Part shown: positions 33,682 through 43,077 of the stretch, piece after piece
Layout of the letters: every line of letters starts with the position of its first letter
How positions within the stretch are numbered: position 1 is the stretch's first letter
Assembly (NCBI GenBank): GCA_018402155.1
Contig: JAGYJG010000001.1
Coordinates: forward strand, 2,004,501 to 2,068,500
From: Bacteroidia bacterium
GTDB lineage: Bacteria; Bacteroidota; Bacteroidia; NS11-12g; UBA9320
Direction of reading: 5' to 3'
Length of the DNA: 64,000 bases
Notes under the pieces: model-generated
Database searches by the model: none
Told to the model about the DNA's origin: nothing
Seen by the model: only the letters and a program-made list of their open reading frames with translations
Made by a program: the position numbers and the translations under genes

Positions 33682-36504
33682 ATGCCTAAAGACACGAGCA
33701 TAAAACATGTATTAATTATTGGGAGCGGACCTATAATCATAGGACAAGCTTGTGAGTTTGATTATAGTGGTAGCCAAGCCGCACAGAGCCTAAGAGAAGA
33801 AGGTATCACAGTATCGCTGATAAACTCTAATCCAGCTACCATAATGACTGACCCAAGTATGGCAGAAAACATATACTTACTGCCAATGACTGTAGAAAGT
33901 ATAGAAAAAATACTAAAAGAACAACCAACCATAACACACGTGCTTCCCACTATGGGCGGCCAAACGGCTCTGAACCTTGCCATAGAGGCTGAGGACATAG
34001 GGCTATGGGAAGACCACTCCGTAAAGATAATAGGCGTTGACACTGCTGCTATAGAAAAGACTGAAAACCGTGATTTGTTTCGTTCGTTTATGATAGATCT
34101 CGGTATACCAATAGCTACATCAAAAATAGCAAATTCCTATTTAGAAGCAAAAGAAGTAGCCCAACAAATAGGTTATCCTTTAGTCATTCGTCCGTCTTTT
34201 ACAATGGGCGGATACGGCGGCGGTTTTGTGCACAAAAAAGAAGAGTTTGACGAAGCAGTAAAACGTGGCCTAGAAGCGTCACCAACACACGAGGTCCTCG
34301 TTGAGCAAGCTGTTTTAGGTTGGAAAGAATACGAATTAGAATTACTCCGAGACGCAAATAACAATATTGCTGTTATATGCACTATCGAGAATTTTGATCC
34401 TATGGGTATTCATACTGGCGAAAGCATCACTGTAGCTCCAGCACTCACCCTAAGTGATACTTGTTTCCAACAAATGCGCAACATGGCATTTGATATGATG
34501 CGAAATCTAGGCAATTTTGCTGGAGGATGCAACGTGCAGTTTTCAGTAAATCCTGAGGATGAAACCATTATAGCAATAGAAATAAATCCACGCGTATCAC
34601 GCAGTTCTGCGCTAGCTTCTAAAGCAACCGGTTATCCAATAGCCAATATAGCAGCCAAGCTTGCCTTGGGTTACTACCTAGATGAGCTCAAAAATCCTGT
34701 TACAAAAACAACTTCCGCATTTTTTGAACCCAGCATAGACTATACTATAGTCAAGATTCCTCGTTGGGATTTTAAAAAATTTAAAGGTGCTGACACTACT
34801 CTCGGTTTGCAAATGAAATCTGTGGGTGAGGTTATGGCTATTGGTAGAAGTTTTCAAGAGGCACTACAAAAAGCCTGTCAATCATTGGAAATCAAACGTT
34901 TGGGAATAGGAGCAGACGGATACGAGCTGAAGCAACTCGACCCAATTCTACATAGTTTAGAAAATCCAAGTTGGGATAGGATATTTCATATCCGCGATGC
35001 AATGGCCTTGGGAATGCCAATTACTAGTATACAAAAAATAACCAAAATAGACCGATGGTTTTTAGAACAGATCTATGAAATAGTAAAAATGGAGCGTGAA
35101 ATCAAAAAATACACGCTTGAAAATATTGACGCAGAGACTATGAGACTAGCTAAGCAAAAAGGATTTGCTGACGCTCAAATAGCTTATTTACTTGGTGGCA
35201 ATGTCACTGATATGGACGTTTATGCCAAAAGAAATGAACAAGGCGTTCATAGAGTATATAAGATGGTAGACACGTGCTCCGCAGAATTTACATCCCCTAC
35301 TAATTATTTTTATTCAACATTTGATGGAGAGAATGAAAGCAGCGTTTCAGATAAAAAGAAAATTATTGTTATTGGTTCTGGCCCAAATAGAATAGGGCAA
35401 GGAATAGAATTTGACTATAGTTGTGTACATGGAATAAAAGCAGTACAAGAATCTGGTTACGAAGCTATTATGATAAATTGTAATCCTGAAACTGTGAGTA
35501 CTGATTTCAATACTGCTGATAAACTTTATTTTGAACCTATATTCTGGGAGCATCTTTGGGATATTATTCAATTGGAAAAACCAGAAGGTGTTATAGTCCA
35601 ACTTGGTGGACAAACCGCTTTGAAACTCTCAGAAAGACTAAGAGATGAGGGTATAAAAATCATTGGAACTTCGTTTGAAAATATGGATCTTGCCGAGGAT
35701 AGAGGTTCTTTCTCTAGACTTCTCCAAAAACTTGAAATTCCTTATCCTGCTTTTGGCGTAGCCGAAAATGCTTTTGAAGCAATTGAAGTAGCAAAAGAGG
35801 TTGGGTACCCTGTACTGGTCAGACCTAGCTATGTACTTGGCGGTCAAGGTATGAAAATTGTGATTAATGATGAGGATCTTCAAAACGCTGTGATTGATCT
35901 TTTAGGTGATTTACCCGGCAACAAAGTACTCATTGATCACTTTTTGGATCGAGCAGAAGAAGCAGAAAGCGATAGTATAAGTGATGGAGACGATTGCCAC
36001 ATTATCGGTATAATGGAACACATAGAGCCCGCTGGTATCCACTCCGGTGACTCTTCAGCAGTACTGCCACCATTCAGCTTTAGCAATAAGGTAATTGAAA
36101 AAATTGAACAATACACCAAAAAAATTGCAAAGGCTATGGATGTCCGTGGACTTCTTAACATTCAGTTTGCCGTGAAAAATGAAGAGGTTTTTGTAATAGA
36201 GGCAAATCCGCGCGCTAGTAGAACAGTGCCTTTTATTTGCAAAGCTTACCGAGTTCCGTATGTCAATATCGCTACTAAAGTAATGCTAGAATATAAAAAA
36301 CTTAAGGATTTTGATATCAAACCATATCAACATGGATACGCTATAAAACAGCCTGTTTTTTCCTTCAACAAATTTCCTAACGTAAATAAAGAATTAGGAC
36401 CAGAAATGAAATCTACTGGTGAAGCGATTTTGTTTGTTGATAGCATTAAAGACCCAGTTTTCCGAGACTTATACAATCAAAAATCAATGTATTTGAGTAG
36501 ATAA
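33682..36504 (+). CDS. carB: Carbamoyl-phosphate synthase large subunit
   Basis: 940 residues with two ATP-grasp halves. The first begins with GSGPIIIGQACEFDYSGSQA and the second with GSGPNRIGQGIEFDYSCVH; each has a glycine-rich loop (MGGYGGGF, LGGQGMK) and a metal-site segment (EINPRVSRSSALASKATG, EANPRASRTVPFICKA). It makes carbamoyl phosphate from bicarbonate, ammonia and two ATP for pyrimidines and arginine. E. coli CarB is about 1,073 residues; the missing C-terminal part is the MGS-like allosteric domain, and a short form is common in Bacteroidota. carA is not in the window. Confidence 0.95.
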   Translation: MPKDTSIKHVLIIGSGPIIIGQACEFDYSGSQAAQSLREEGITVSLINSNPATIMTDPSMAENIYLLPMTVESIEKILKEQPTITHVLPTMGGQTALNLAIEAEDIGLWEDHSVKIIGVDTAAIEKTENRDLFRSFMIDLGIPIATSKIANSYLEAKEVAQQIGYPLVIRPSFTMGGYGGGFVHKKEEFDEAVKRGLEASPTHEVLVEQAVLGWKEYELELLRDANNNIAVICTIENFDPMGIHTGESITVAPALTLSDTCFQQMRNMAFDMMRNLGNFAGGCNVQFSVNPEDETIIAIEINPRVSRSSALASKATGYPIANIAAKLALGYYLDELKNPVTKTTSAFFEPSIDYTIVKIPRWDFKKFKGADTTLGLQMKSVGEVMAIGRSFQEALQKACQSLEIKRLGIGADGYELKQLDPILHSLENPSWDRIFHIRDAMALGMPITSIQKITKIDRWFLEQIYEIVKMEREIKKYTLENIDAETMRLAKQKGFADAQIAYLLGGNVTDMDVYAKRNEQGVHRVYKMVDTCSAEFTSPTNYFYSTFDGENESSVSDKKKIIVIGSGPNRIGQGIEFDYSCVHGIKAVQESGYEAIMINCNPETVSTDFNTADKLYFEPIFWEHLWDIIQLEKPEGVIVQLGGQTALKLSERLRDEGIKIIGTSFENMDLAEDRGSFSRLLQKLEIPYPAFGVAENAFEAIEVAKEVGYPVLVRPSYVLGGQGMKIVINDEDLQNAVIDLLGDLPGNKVLIDHFLDRAEEAESDSISDGDDCHIIGIMEHIEPAGIHSGDSSAVLPPFSFSNKVIEKIEQYTKKIAKAMDVRGLLNIQFAVKNEEVFVIEANPRASRTVPFICKAYRVPYVNIATKVMLEYKKLKDFDIKPYQHGYAIKQPVFSFNKFPNVNKELGPEMKSTGEAILFVDSIKDPVFRDLYNQKSMYLSR

Positions 36505-36695
36505 TGTTTAAATATGTATTGGTAACATTAATAGCCTATTGGTTAATAAAAAGGGTTTTTAGAGTAGCTGATGCTATAAAGCGTGATTCACCTAAACAGC
36601 CCAATTATACAAAAGAAGCAGACCATACTACTAGTAAATCTAGTGTAGACCACTCTAAAGGTGGCGAATATATAGACTTCGAGGAAGTGGAATAG
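36504..36695 (+). CDS. DUF4834-like small membrane protein (63 aa)
   Basis: 63 residues: one membrane helix at 3-20 (KYVLVTLIAYWLIKRVF), a polar linker rich in lysine, threonine and serine, and an acidic end GGEYIDFEEVE. The single helix and terminal GEYxDxEEV-type motif fit DUF4834, a small Bacteroidota family of unknown role. Its ATG overlaps the carB stop by one base, so it is probably translated from the carB message. Confidence 0.75.
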   Translation: MFKYVLVTLIAYWLIKRVFRVADAIKRDSPKQPNYTKEADHTTSKSSVDHSKGGEYIDFEEVE

Positions 36696-36806
36696 TCTTA
36701 ATTTCTCTTTGCCTATCGTTACAAAGACAAATTTAAAGATTGCCGTGTTATAGTCAAATCAAAGAATTTATAGTGCCGTTCTATTTACATTTGAAATATC
36801 GCACTA

Positions 36807-37814
36807 TCAAAAAAAATAGAAGTAATCTCGGTTATTTACTTTGCCTAACTTTTCAAGAAGTTTTCGTGTATCTTGTTGATCTTTAGGCGAAGAAAAAGCT
36901 ATTGCAATCTGAGAATTATCTAAATCCATTACGTTATCTAGCTCCACTTTTACGCCATAAATATCTTTACCTACCTTGTTTATATTGCTAGTTATCCAAG
37001 TAAAACCTACATTGTGAAGTAAAAATTCTTTTGCTATTAGCTTACCTTTTTTTCCTGTGCCCCATAAAATAAGCGTCTTATTTACGTCTCTATGAAGTTG
37101 CAAAAAATAATGAACCTTCAACGGCACATAGGCTACAGGGAAATAATGTGTGAGATGGCGAGAGGTGCGAGCGGCACTGTCCCTCCAGTAGTGTAAAACT
37201 ACATCGAGCCTTATGACCTCCAACTGATGCTGAAGCATTCTGAAGCACAAATCGTAATCTTCGGGCATAAGTGAAGAATGAAAACCACCAATTCTATCAA
37301 AATCTGACCTATGCAAGAGCCATGCAGCAGAAGGCACATTGCACTCTCGGTAGACATCTCTCCAAAAATCACCACCATCCATCAACGCATTAATCCACTT
37401 CGCGTACTTCACAAATCCCTGACCCAGTTCATACTCATCACAAAAGTACATTACTTTACCCGTCACTACTTTTCCGGGCTCAGCAACGTGACGCATAGAT
37501 TGGAGTTTATTGACCGGCATCAGATCGTCTGCGTCCATTCTATGTATCCACTCACCTTCAGAGTGGTTATAAGCCGTACACAAAGCATCCACTATTCCTT
37601 GACCTGTATTGTTAAAAAATTTGATCTTTTGAGATTTAGTTGCATAATTAGCCAATAATTGAGCTGATCCGTCTGTGCTTCCATCATTAACCGCTATAAG
37701 CTCCCAATTTGTATACGTTTGTTTTATGATAGAATCTAGGCAAGGTTTGAGGTATGGACCAGCATTCTTTACTGGCATTAGGATGCTGATCAAATTTCTT
37801 AAATTATAGTGCAA
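36807..37814 (-). CDS. Family 2 glycosyltransferase with a C-terminal Rossmann-like extension
   Basis: 335 residues. The GT2 domain has SILMPVKNAGPYLKPCLDSI, the nucleotide-binding VNDGSTDGSAQLL and a metal-site MDADD; MPEDYDLCFRM contains the likely catalytic acidic residues. From about 240 a second unit begins with TLILWGTGKKGKLIAKEF, a Rossmann-like loop of the type seen before PglD-like acyltransferases or in nucleotide-binding domains. It probably transfers a sugar to a cell-surface glycan, but neither donor nor acceptor can be read. It stands alone. Confidence 0.85.
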   Translation of the reverse strand: MHYNLRNLISILMPVKNAGPYLKPCLDSIIKQTYTNWELIAVNDGSTDGSAQLLANYATKSQKIKFFNNTGQGIVDALCTAYNHSEGEWIHRMDADDLMPVNKLQSMRHVAEPGKVVTGKVMYFCDEYELGQGFVKYAKWINALMDGGDFWRDVYRECNVPSAAWLLHRSDFDRIGGFHSSLMPEDYDLCFRMLQHQLEVIRLDVVLHYWRDSAARTSRHLTHYFPVAYVPLKVHYFLQLHRDVNKTLILWGTGKKGKLIAKEFLLHNVGFTWITSNINKVGKDIYGVKVELDNVMDLDNSQIAIAFSSPKDQQDTRKLLEKLGKVNNRDYFYFF

Positions 37815-37854
37815 GGTATGAAACTAAAATGGAAAAAAAATTGTTACTAAAATG

Positions 37855-38042
37855 AAGGGACTGTCCAATTTGAAAAATTTACACCGATTACATTTCCGGC
37901 TGTACCAAAGCGTATAAGAACAGGCCTTAAATCCAGACTTGTCGGTAAGACTCGCCGTTGGCGAGAAACGTTGGAAGTTCGTGATGCAGAGGAGGCCAAA
38001 TCCTATCATTTTTTGAAGTTTTTCAAAAAATTTCAGTCCCTT
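37855..38042. repeat. MITE-like element with imperfect terminal inverted repeats (188 bp)
   Basis: Both ends carry AAGGGACTG reading inward, followed after 5-6 bases by TTTGAAAAAnTT, so about 25 bases form an imperfect inverted repeat. The interior holds no credible gene. The GGGACTGTCC-like end resembles insertion-sequence termini. The flanks show no clear target duplication. The 320-base gap between the glycosyltransferase and mnmA genes (37815-38134) holds nothing else recognisable. Copy number in the genome is not visible here. Confidence 0.5.
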
Positions 38043-38134
38043 TTTTTAATCTCTTTTAAAATTATGTTCCCAGCCTTTTTACAAATAAACTCCAGAAAAC
38101 ACTTGATAAACATCTTTTTTGCGGATTCCAGCTC

Positions 38135-39277
38135 TCAAGCTATTACTCCGCTACCCACTAGCACATCTCCTAAATACCAAGCAGCAAATTGTCCTTTGGC
38201 TATAGCTTTCTGCTCCTCATCAAATTTTATTTCTAAACCAGTATCTAGTTTTGTGAGCCTAGCTCCAAACAATGGTTGCCTATAACGTATTCGCATATTA
38301 AAGGTTTTTATATCTCCTGGTTGCATTCGGTCTTCGTCCTTCATCCAATGCATATCTTCTTCTTTAATAAATAGACCTGGCCTGCACAGTGCAGGATGGT
38401 CTTCACCCTCACCAACATATACCGTATTGGTCTCTATATTGGTTTGCACTATAAAAAGCGGATTCACATGACCGCCTATATTTAATCCTCTTCGTTGCCC
38501 TATAGTATAAAAATGAGCACCACTGTGATGACCTAATTGCTTTCCATCACTCTCACGAAAGTGGTATTCAGCTATTGTGTTCAATGGCTTGTCAAATCCT
38601 TCCCAGTTTCGAGCTATTTCCACAACATTGCCTTTTTTCTCTTTCAGTTGTTGCTTCAAAAAGTCTGGCAATTTAACTTTTCCAATAAAACAAAGTCCTT
38701 GACTGTCCCGTTTTTCAGCTGTTATCAAATCTTGTTTTTTGGCAATCTTTCTAACTTCACTTTTTTCTAATTCGCCTATCGGAAAAAGTGTTTTTGCCAG
38801 TTGTTCTTGATTCACTTGGCACAAAAAATAGCTTTGATCCTTGTTACCATCTTTACCGGCAAGCAGTTCAAAACCAGTAGGCGTTTCTCGTTTTCTACAA
38901 TAGTGGCCAGTAGCCACATAATCTGCTCCTAGCTTTAGAGCGTGGATCAAAAAAGAGTCAAATTTAATTTCTCTATTGCATAGCACGTCGGGGTTTGGTG
39001 TCCTACCGTTTTGGTATTCTTTAAACATATAAGATACTATACGATCGTAGTACTCCTTACTAAAATCTATAGTATGGAATGGGATACCTATCTTTTCAGC
39101 TACCAATAACGCATCTTTACTATCCTCTTCCCAAGGGCACTCTTCACTTATCGTAACATCGGTATCGTGCCAGTTTTTCATAAAAACGCCAATGACGTTA
39201 TGACCTTGCTTCTTTAGCAGATAAGCAGCTACTGATGAGTCTACTCCTCCCGATAATCCTACCACTACTGTTGCCAT
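38135..39277 (-). CDS. mnmA: tRNA-specific 2-thiouridylase
   Basis: 380 residues. The PP-loop ATP motif is [14 protein letters not shown] at residues 8-21. The first catalytic cysteine is in [16 protein letters not shown] and the second in [15 protein letters not shown] and DQSYFL are further family signatures. The enzyme places sulfur at C2 of the wobble uridine in tRNAs for Lys, Glu and Gln. The gene stands 6 bases from the metalloprotease gene, which ends at 39284, so the two could share a transcript. Confidence 0.95.
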   Translation of the reverse strand: MATVVVGLSGGVDSSVAAYLLKKQGHNVIGVFMKNWHDTDVTISEECPWEEDSKDALLVAEKIGIPFHTIDFSKEYYDRIVSYMFKEYQNGRTPNPDVLCNREIKFDSFLIHALKLGADYVATGHYCRKRETPTGFELLAGKDGNKDQSYFLCQVNQEQLAKTLFPIGELEKSEVRKIAKKQDLITAEKRDSQGLCFIGKVKLPDFLKQQLKEKKGNVVEIARNWEGFDKPLNTIAEYHFRESDGKQLGHHSGAHFYTIGQRRGLNIGGHVNPLFIVQTNIETNTVYVGEGEDHPALCRPGLFIKEEDMHWMKDEDRMQPGDIKTFNMRIRYRQPLFGARLTKLDTGLEIKFDEEQKAIAKGQFAAWYLGDVLVGSGVIA

Positions 39278-39283
39278 TTTGTC

Positions 39284-41761
39284 TTATTCTAACACTGTGA
39301 TTTTATGCGTAATCGTTTCTTGCGCAGCATTTAGTACCAATAAGAACAGCCCAGAGGACGAAACGTTTAGGGTTAATTTTCCAAGATTAGCTCTGCCTTG
39401 CTGCACCAATTTTCCATTTTGGTTGTATAGTTTGTAGCTTTCAAATATTGCGCCGTCTATCGTTAGTTCTTGACCCATTCTAAGCGGATTGGGAAATATT
39501 CTTGGATTTTTAGACTGTTCTGCTATGCTTGCTCCATAAGCTGCCATCACTTCTTTTTCTACGATCGTTTGGTTGCACCTATTATTTGCAGTCAATTTTA
39601 CACTATAATCTCCTTTGTCCGCAAAACGGTGGGATGGATTTTCTTCATCTGTAAAGCCTCCGTCGCCAAAATCCCACAAAACAGACTCTGTATATTTCAA
39701 TTCACTTTCAAAATTTAGGGTAATACTAGAGCCTGAGAATGTAAAATCCGCAATTGGCTCTGAAAGTACGAAGATGGTATCTGCTTGTATTGGTCCGTCT
39801 TCACAATCGCCCAAAGCTTTCACCGTTATGATATGCATACCTGTATCTTGCCACTCGACGGTCACATTTGATATGGCATTAGCCACAATAGAGCCACCAC
39901 TAATAACATTCCATTGATAATTATTGGCACCTAGCACAGGCTCTATGGTGTATTTTACTCGTTCTTTACAGGCGGTATCTTGCAATACAAACGCCATTGG
40001 TTTATTCAGTTCGCCCAATTTAACAAGAATAGTCTTTGTAACCGTATCGGCTCCAGCATCATTACTCACTATTAGCTCTACAGTTTTACTGCCGCTTGTA
40101 GTATACGAGATGGTGTGCGGTCCTTCAGTAGTAGCAGAATCTATGGTAGCACCATCGCCAAAAACCCATCGCCATTGATTTATTTGCCCTACAGAAACAC
40201 TACTAAACGTTGTAGGATCCTTCGGACAAACAGGATTTTCGCTTACATCAATGACAGCAATAGGTGGAACATTTGGGCAGGAAGCACGAGTCATCTTTCC
40301 CCTGCTACATATTGCTGTCAAAACACTTTTATCTTTAACATAATTTCCGGCAGCAATATCAGTATCCACTAGATTGGGTTTTCTTTGTCCATTTCCTATG
40401 CTATAGTGCATCACTTTAGCGCTGTTTCGCACATGACCAAGCTGATGTCCGTGGCCCAATTCGTGTGTAGCAACACTTTCAAAATCAAATTGATTACTAG
40501 AAGGAGAAAGTACACCAAAATACCAGCTTCTTGTACTATCAAACTCTATATCTATTTCTCTCACATACCAGGACATGTCTGTACCTCCAGCGGTAAAACA
40601 TCCTTGGTATCGACTGTAGCATACACCCAGTCTACTGTCGCTATAACTCGTCCATCGTACTGTATTTACTTGGTCATTTGCAAGGTCGTGATTTGTCGTG
40701 TTAGCACCTAGTGTCCAATTCATTTCTGTTTCGCATTTCCACTCATTCATGGAGCGCGTAAAAGCTGCTACCGCAGGTTGATTGTTAGCAAAACCCGCCG
40801 TCATACTCCACGTGTATCCTCCCGCATTATTACTATTAACATGTTGCAATTCAAAAAACGGTGTATCGTTAGTATTGAGTGGGTAAGTCAAATTTAGATG
40901 AGACCAATCTATGGTGAGATTGGCAGCAGATTCGCCAGATTCGCCACTGTTATTAATTACTTGTACTGCACCAGTACCAGCTCGCGAGGGTATGGTGACT
41001 TTTATTTGTGTATTACTCCATGAGACGTAGGACCAACTTGTAGGAGAGTAGTAATAGCGTCCGTCACCAAAGTTTGCATCTTTGAAACCTACTTTTCCAG
41101 AGCCACGAGCAAACCCGAAATTGCTACCAAATATAGTAAGTTCAGTACTAGTGCCACTACTAGAAGTATCTAATGAAAAAGATGAAATAATTGGTGGAGA
41201 TAAAGCTCTTATCCGTTTGTTTCCCGCTTCAGCATCAAACTCTTTTACTTCTGTAATTACTTCTCCTGTAATAGCTTGTATATCAACATATAACTCGTTT
41301 TTTATATCCGTATATATATATTCTCTGTCATAGGCTTCTACCTGATGTAAATCATACAAAATAAAAGACTGAACGGATGCCGCTGGTTTATACATTGCAG
41401 TCAGGTTTTGAAAAGGAACAGTGTTGGCAGTTAGTAAAAAAATTCCAACCTGCCCATGTTGCAATTCTAAAGAAGGAGAAACATTAAGCATTTCTAAGCC
41501 TACTCTACCTCCCTCTGTCACAAGGATTATCGTAGAACTATGCACTGTTCCTTTTAGTACTTTATAAACTTCTATGGTATTTATAGTGTAAATATTTTTC
41601 CTCGCCATGTCCCAGATTCCGTACTGATCTACAAGGCGCCCCTCCACTACAACTGTGCTCTGATTTACACGCTTGGTGAGAGACCAAGGTTCTATCATAC
41701 ATTGCCCGTAAACTAATATATTAGACCATAAAATAATACTTAATGCGAAAATTGATTTCAT
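39284..41761 (-). CDS. Secreted metzincin-like metalloprotease with TIG, PKD and T9SS domains
   Basis: About 825 residues. I use the ATG at 41761 because MKSIFALSIILWSNILVYGQ is a clean signal peptide; an in-frame ATG lies eight codons earlier at 41785. Order: an N-terminal region, an IPT/TIG-like domain (PPIISSFSLDTSSSG to FGSNFGFARGSG), a protease domain with ESVATHELGHGHQLGH and a later VMHYS Met-turn, two PKD-like domains (RWVFGDGATID, LWDFGDGGF) and a T9SS sorting domain (RIFPNPLRMGQELTI to ITHKITVLE). The zinc motif has all three histidines and the glutamate, but the usual glycine is Q. It is probably secreted. Confidence 0.85.
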   Translation of the reverse strand: MKSIFALSIILWSNILVYGQCMIEPWSLTKRVNQSTVVVEGRLVDQYGIWDMARKNIYTINTIEVYKVLKGTVHSSTIILVTEGGRVGLEMLNVSPSLELQHGQVGIFLLTANTVPFQNLTAMYKPAASVQSFILYDLHQVEAYDREYIYTDIKNELYVDIQAITGEVITEVKEFDAEAGNKRIRALSPPIISSFSLDTSSSGTSTELTIFGSNFGFARGSGKVGFKDANFGDGRYYYSPTSWSYVSWSNTQIKVTIPSRAGTGAVQVINNSGESGESAANLTIDWSHLNLTYPLNTNDTPFFELQHVNSNNAGGYTWSMTAGFANNQPAVAAFTRSMNEWKCETEMNWTLGANTTNHDLANDQVNTVRWTSYSDSRLGVCYSRYQGCFTAGGTDMSWYVREIDIEFDSTRSWYFGVLSPSSNQFDFESVATHELGHGHQLGHVRNSAKVMHYSIGNGQRKPNLVDTDIAAGNYVKDKSVLTAICSRGKMTRASCPNVPPIAVIDVSENPVCPKDPTTFSSVSVGQINQWRWVFGDGATIDSATTEGPHTISYTTSGSKTVELIVSNDAGADTVTKTILVKLGELNKPMAFVLQDTACKERVKYTIEPVLGANNYQWNVISGGSIVANAISNVTVEWQDTGMHIITVKALGDCEDGPIQADTIFVLSEPIADFTFSGSSITLNFESELKYTESVLWDFGDGGFTDEENPSHRFADKGDYSVKLTANNRCNQTIVEKEVMAAYGASIAEQSKNPRIFPNPLRMGQELTIDGAIFESYKLYNQNGKLVQQGRANLGKLTLNVSSSGLFLLVLNAAQETITHKITVLE

Positions 41762-41804
41762 AGTGATGGTTTTTAAAAATGACAAATGGAGTAGAATATA
41801 GTAA

Positions 41805-41835
41805 CAAAGTTAGGGACATTCACCTTCTAGTCCAA
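41805..41835 (-). promoter_or_regulatory. Promoter of the secreted metalloprotease gene
   Basis: On the minus strand TTG (41833-41835) and TAACTTTG (41805-41812) are 20 bases apart. Transcription would start near 41798, giving a leader of about 13 or 37 bases depending on which ATG is used. Confidence 0.55.
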
Positions 41836-41872
41836 TTTATTATTGACATTTGCAGACAAAAGAGATAGAGGA

Positions 41873-43030
41873 ATGTCGAAAACAATAGGTGTATTAGGAG
41901 GTGGGCAGCTAGGAAAAATGCTTTTTGAAGCTGGATCTCCTAACAATGTGAACTATATTTTCTTGGAAAACACGTCTGAATGTCCTGCCGCATTGGTTTG
42001 TAAAAATCAGGTGCACGGCAACTTACAAGACAATACCAAGATAAATGAACTTGCACAAATAGCTGATGTGCTTACTTATGAAATAGAACATGTAAACGTA
42101 CAAGCTCTTGCAAACTTAGAAAAAGAAGGAAAACTTGTTCTTCCAAGACCCTCCGTACTCTCCATTATACAAGACAAAGGATTGCAAAAGGAATACTATG
42201 CCAATAACGGTGTGGCAACACTAGACTTTGCCCTTGCTACCATAAAAAACCTATCCGATAAAGTAGCTGCTTGGCCAGAAGATAGATTTGTACTAAAACA
42301 CCGAAAAGGTGGATACGACGGCAAAGGAGTACAGCTGCTCACTAAAGAAAAATTTGCTGCATTGCTAGCTGCCCAAGACAATAGCCTGAACAGTGAGCAC
42401 GGTTACGTTATAGAAAAACTTGCCAACAAAGCCATAGAAGTATCAGTGATAGTAGCCGTAGCACAAGACGGAAGTACTTCTACGTACCCGCCGTGTGAGA
42501 TGGTTTTTGACCCACGGAGTAACCTAATGGACTACCTCATAGCACCCAGCAGCCTGAGTGAAGAAACCAACGCAGCGTGTGAGTCACTTGCACTTCAAGC
42601 GGTAAAAGGATTTGACAGTGCAGGACTATTTGCGGTAGAGCTCTTTGTAGAAGCTAATGGCGGTGTATATGTGAATGAAATAGCACCCCGCCCACACAAT
42701 AGCGGACATCACACCATAGAAAGCTCTTACACCTCACAGTATGAGCAACTGAATAGGATTTTGCTCGGACAACCTCTTGGTAGCACCGCTCTAGTAAAAC
42801 CCGCTGCTACCTGCAATATAGTAGGACCACAAGACGTAAATGGAGCTTATGAACTAGCAAACCTAGATAAAGTACTCAGCATAGAAGGAGTATACATCCA
42901 TATGTATGGCAAAACCACGACTTCACCCGATAGAAAACTGGGACACTTTACGGTGCTTGCTGATACACGAGAGGCGGTGGTGGAGAAGATGGAGAAGGTG
43001 AAGAGGTTGTTGGAGGTGGTGGGGGTATAA
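41873..43030 (+). CDS. purK: 5-(carboxyamino)imidazole ribonucleotide synthase
   Basis: 385 residues from the ATG at 41873, which begins MSKTIGVLGGGQLGKM; the frame is open ten codons further up without family resemblance. It is an ATP-grasp enzyme (HRKGGYDGKGVQL, VNEIAPRPHNSGHHTIE) that adds carbonate to AIR, making N5-CAIR for PurE. The last 20 or so codons, after ADTREAVVEK, use G-ending codons unlike the rest of the gene. purE is 5.7 kb downstream on the same strand rather than adjacent. Confidence 0.95.
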   Translation: MSKTIGVLGGGQLGKMLFEAGSPNNVNYIFLENTSECPAALVCKNQVHGNLQDNTKINELAQIADVLTYEIEHVNVQALANLEKEGKLVLPRPSVLSIIQDKGLQKEYYANNGVATLDFALATIKNLSDKVAAWPEDRFVLKHRKGGYDGKGVQLLTKEKFAALLAAQDNSLNSEHGYVIEKLANKAIEVSVIVAVAQDGSTSTYPPCEMVFDPRSNLMDYLIAPSSLSEETNAACESLALQAVKGFDSAGLFAVELFVEANGGVYVNEIAPRPHNSGHHTIESSYTSQYEQLNRILLGQPLGSTALVKPAATCNIVGPQDVNGAYELANLDKVLSIEGVYIHMYGKTTTSPDRKLGHFTVLADTREAVVEKMEKVKRLLEVVGV

Positions 43031-43033
43031 ACG

Positions 43034-43062
43034 CATTAAGACCCGCGGGGCGGGTCTTAATG
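43034..43062. terminator. Perfect 12-bp hairpin between converging genes
   Basis: CATTAAGACCCG and CGGGTCTTAATG flank a five-base loop, directly after the purK stop and before the stop of the minus-strand T9SS gene. It lacks a T run immediately after the stem on either strand, so intrinsic termination is likely but not certain. Confidence 0.6.
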
Positions 43063-43077
43063 ATTACTTAGCTTTTT

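Noticed and set aside
37824-38009. 61-residue minus-strand frame inside the MITE-like element
   Set aside because: It runs through the left inverted end and shows no protein features.
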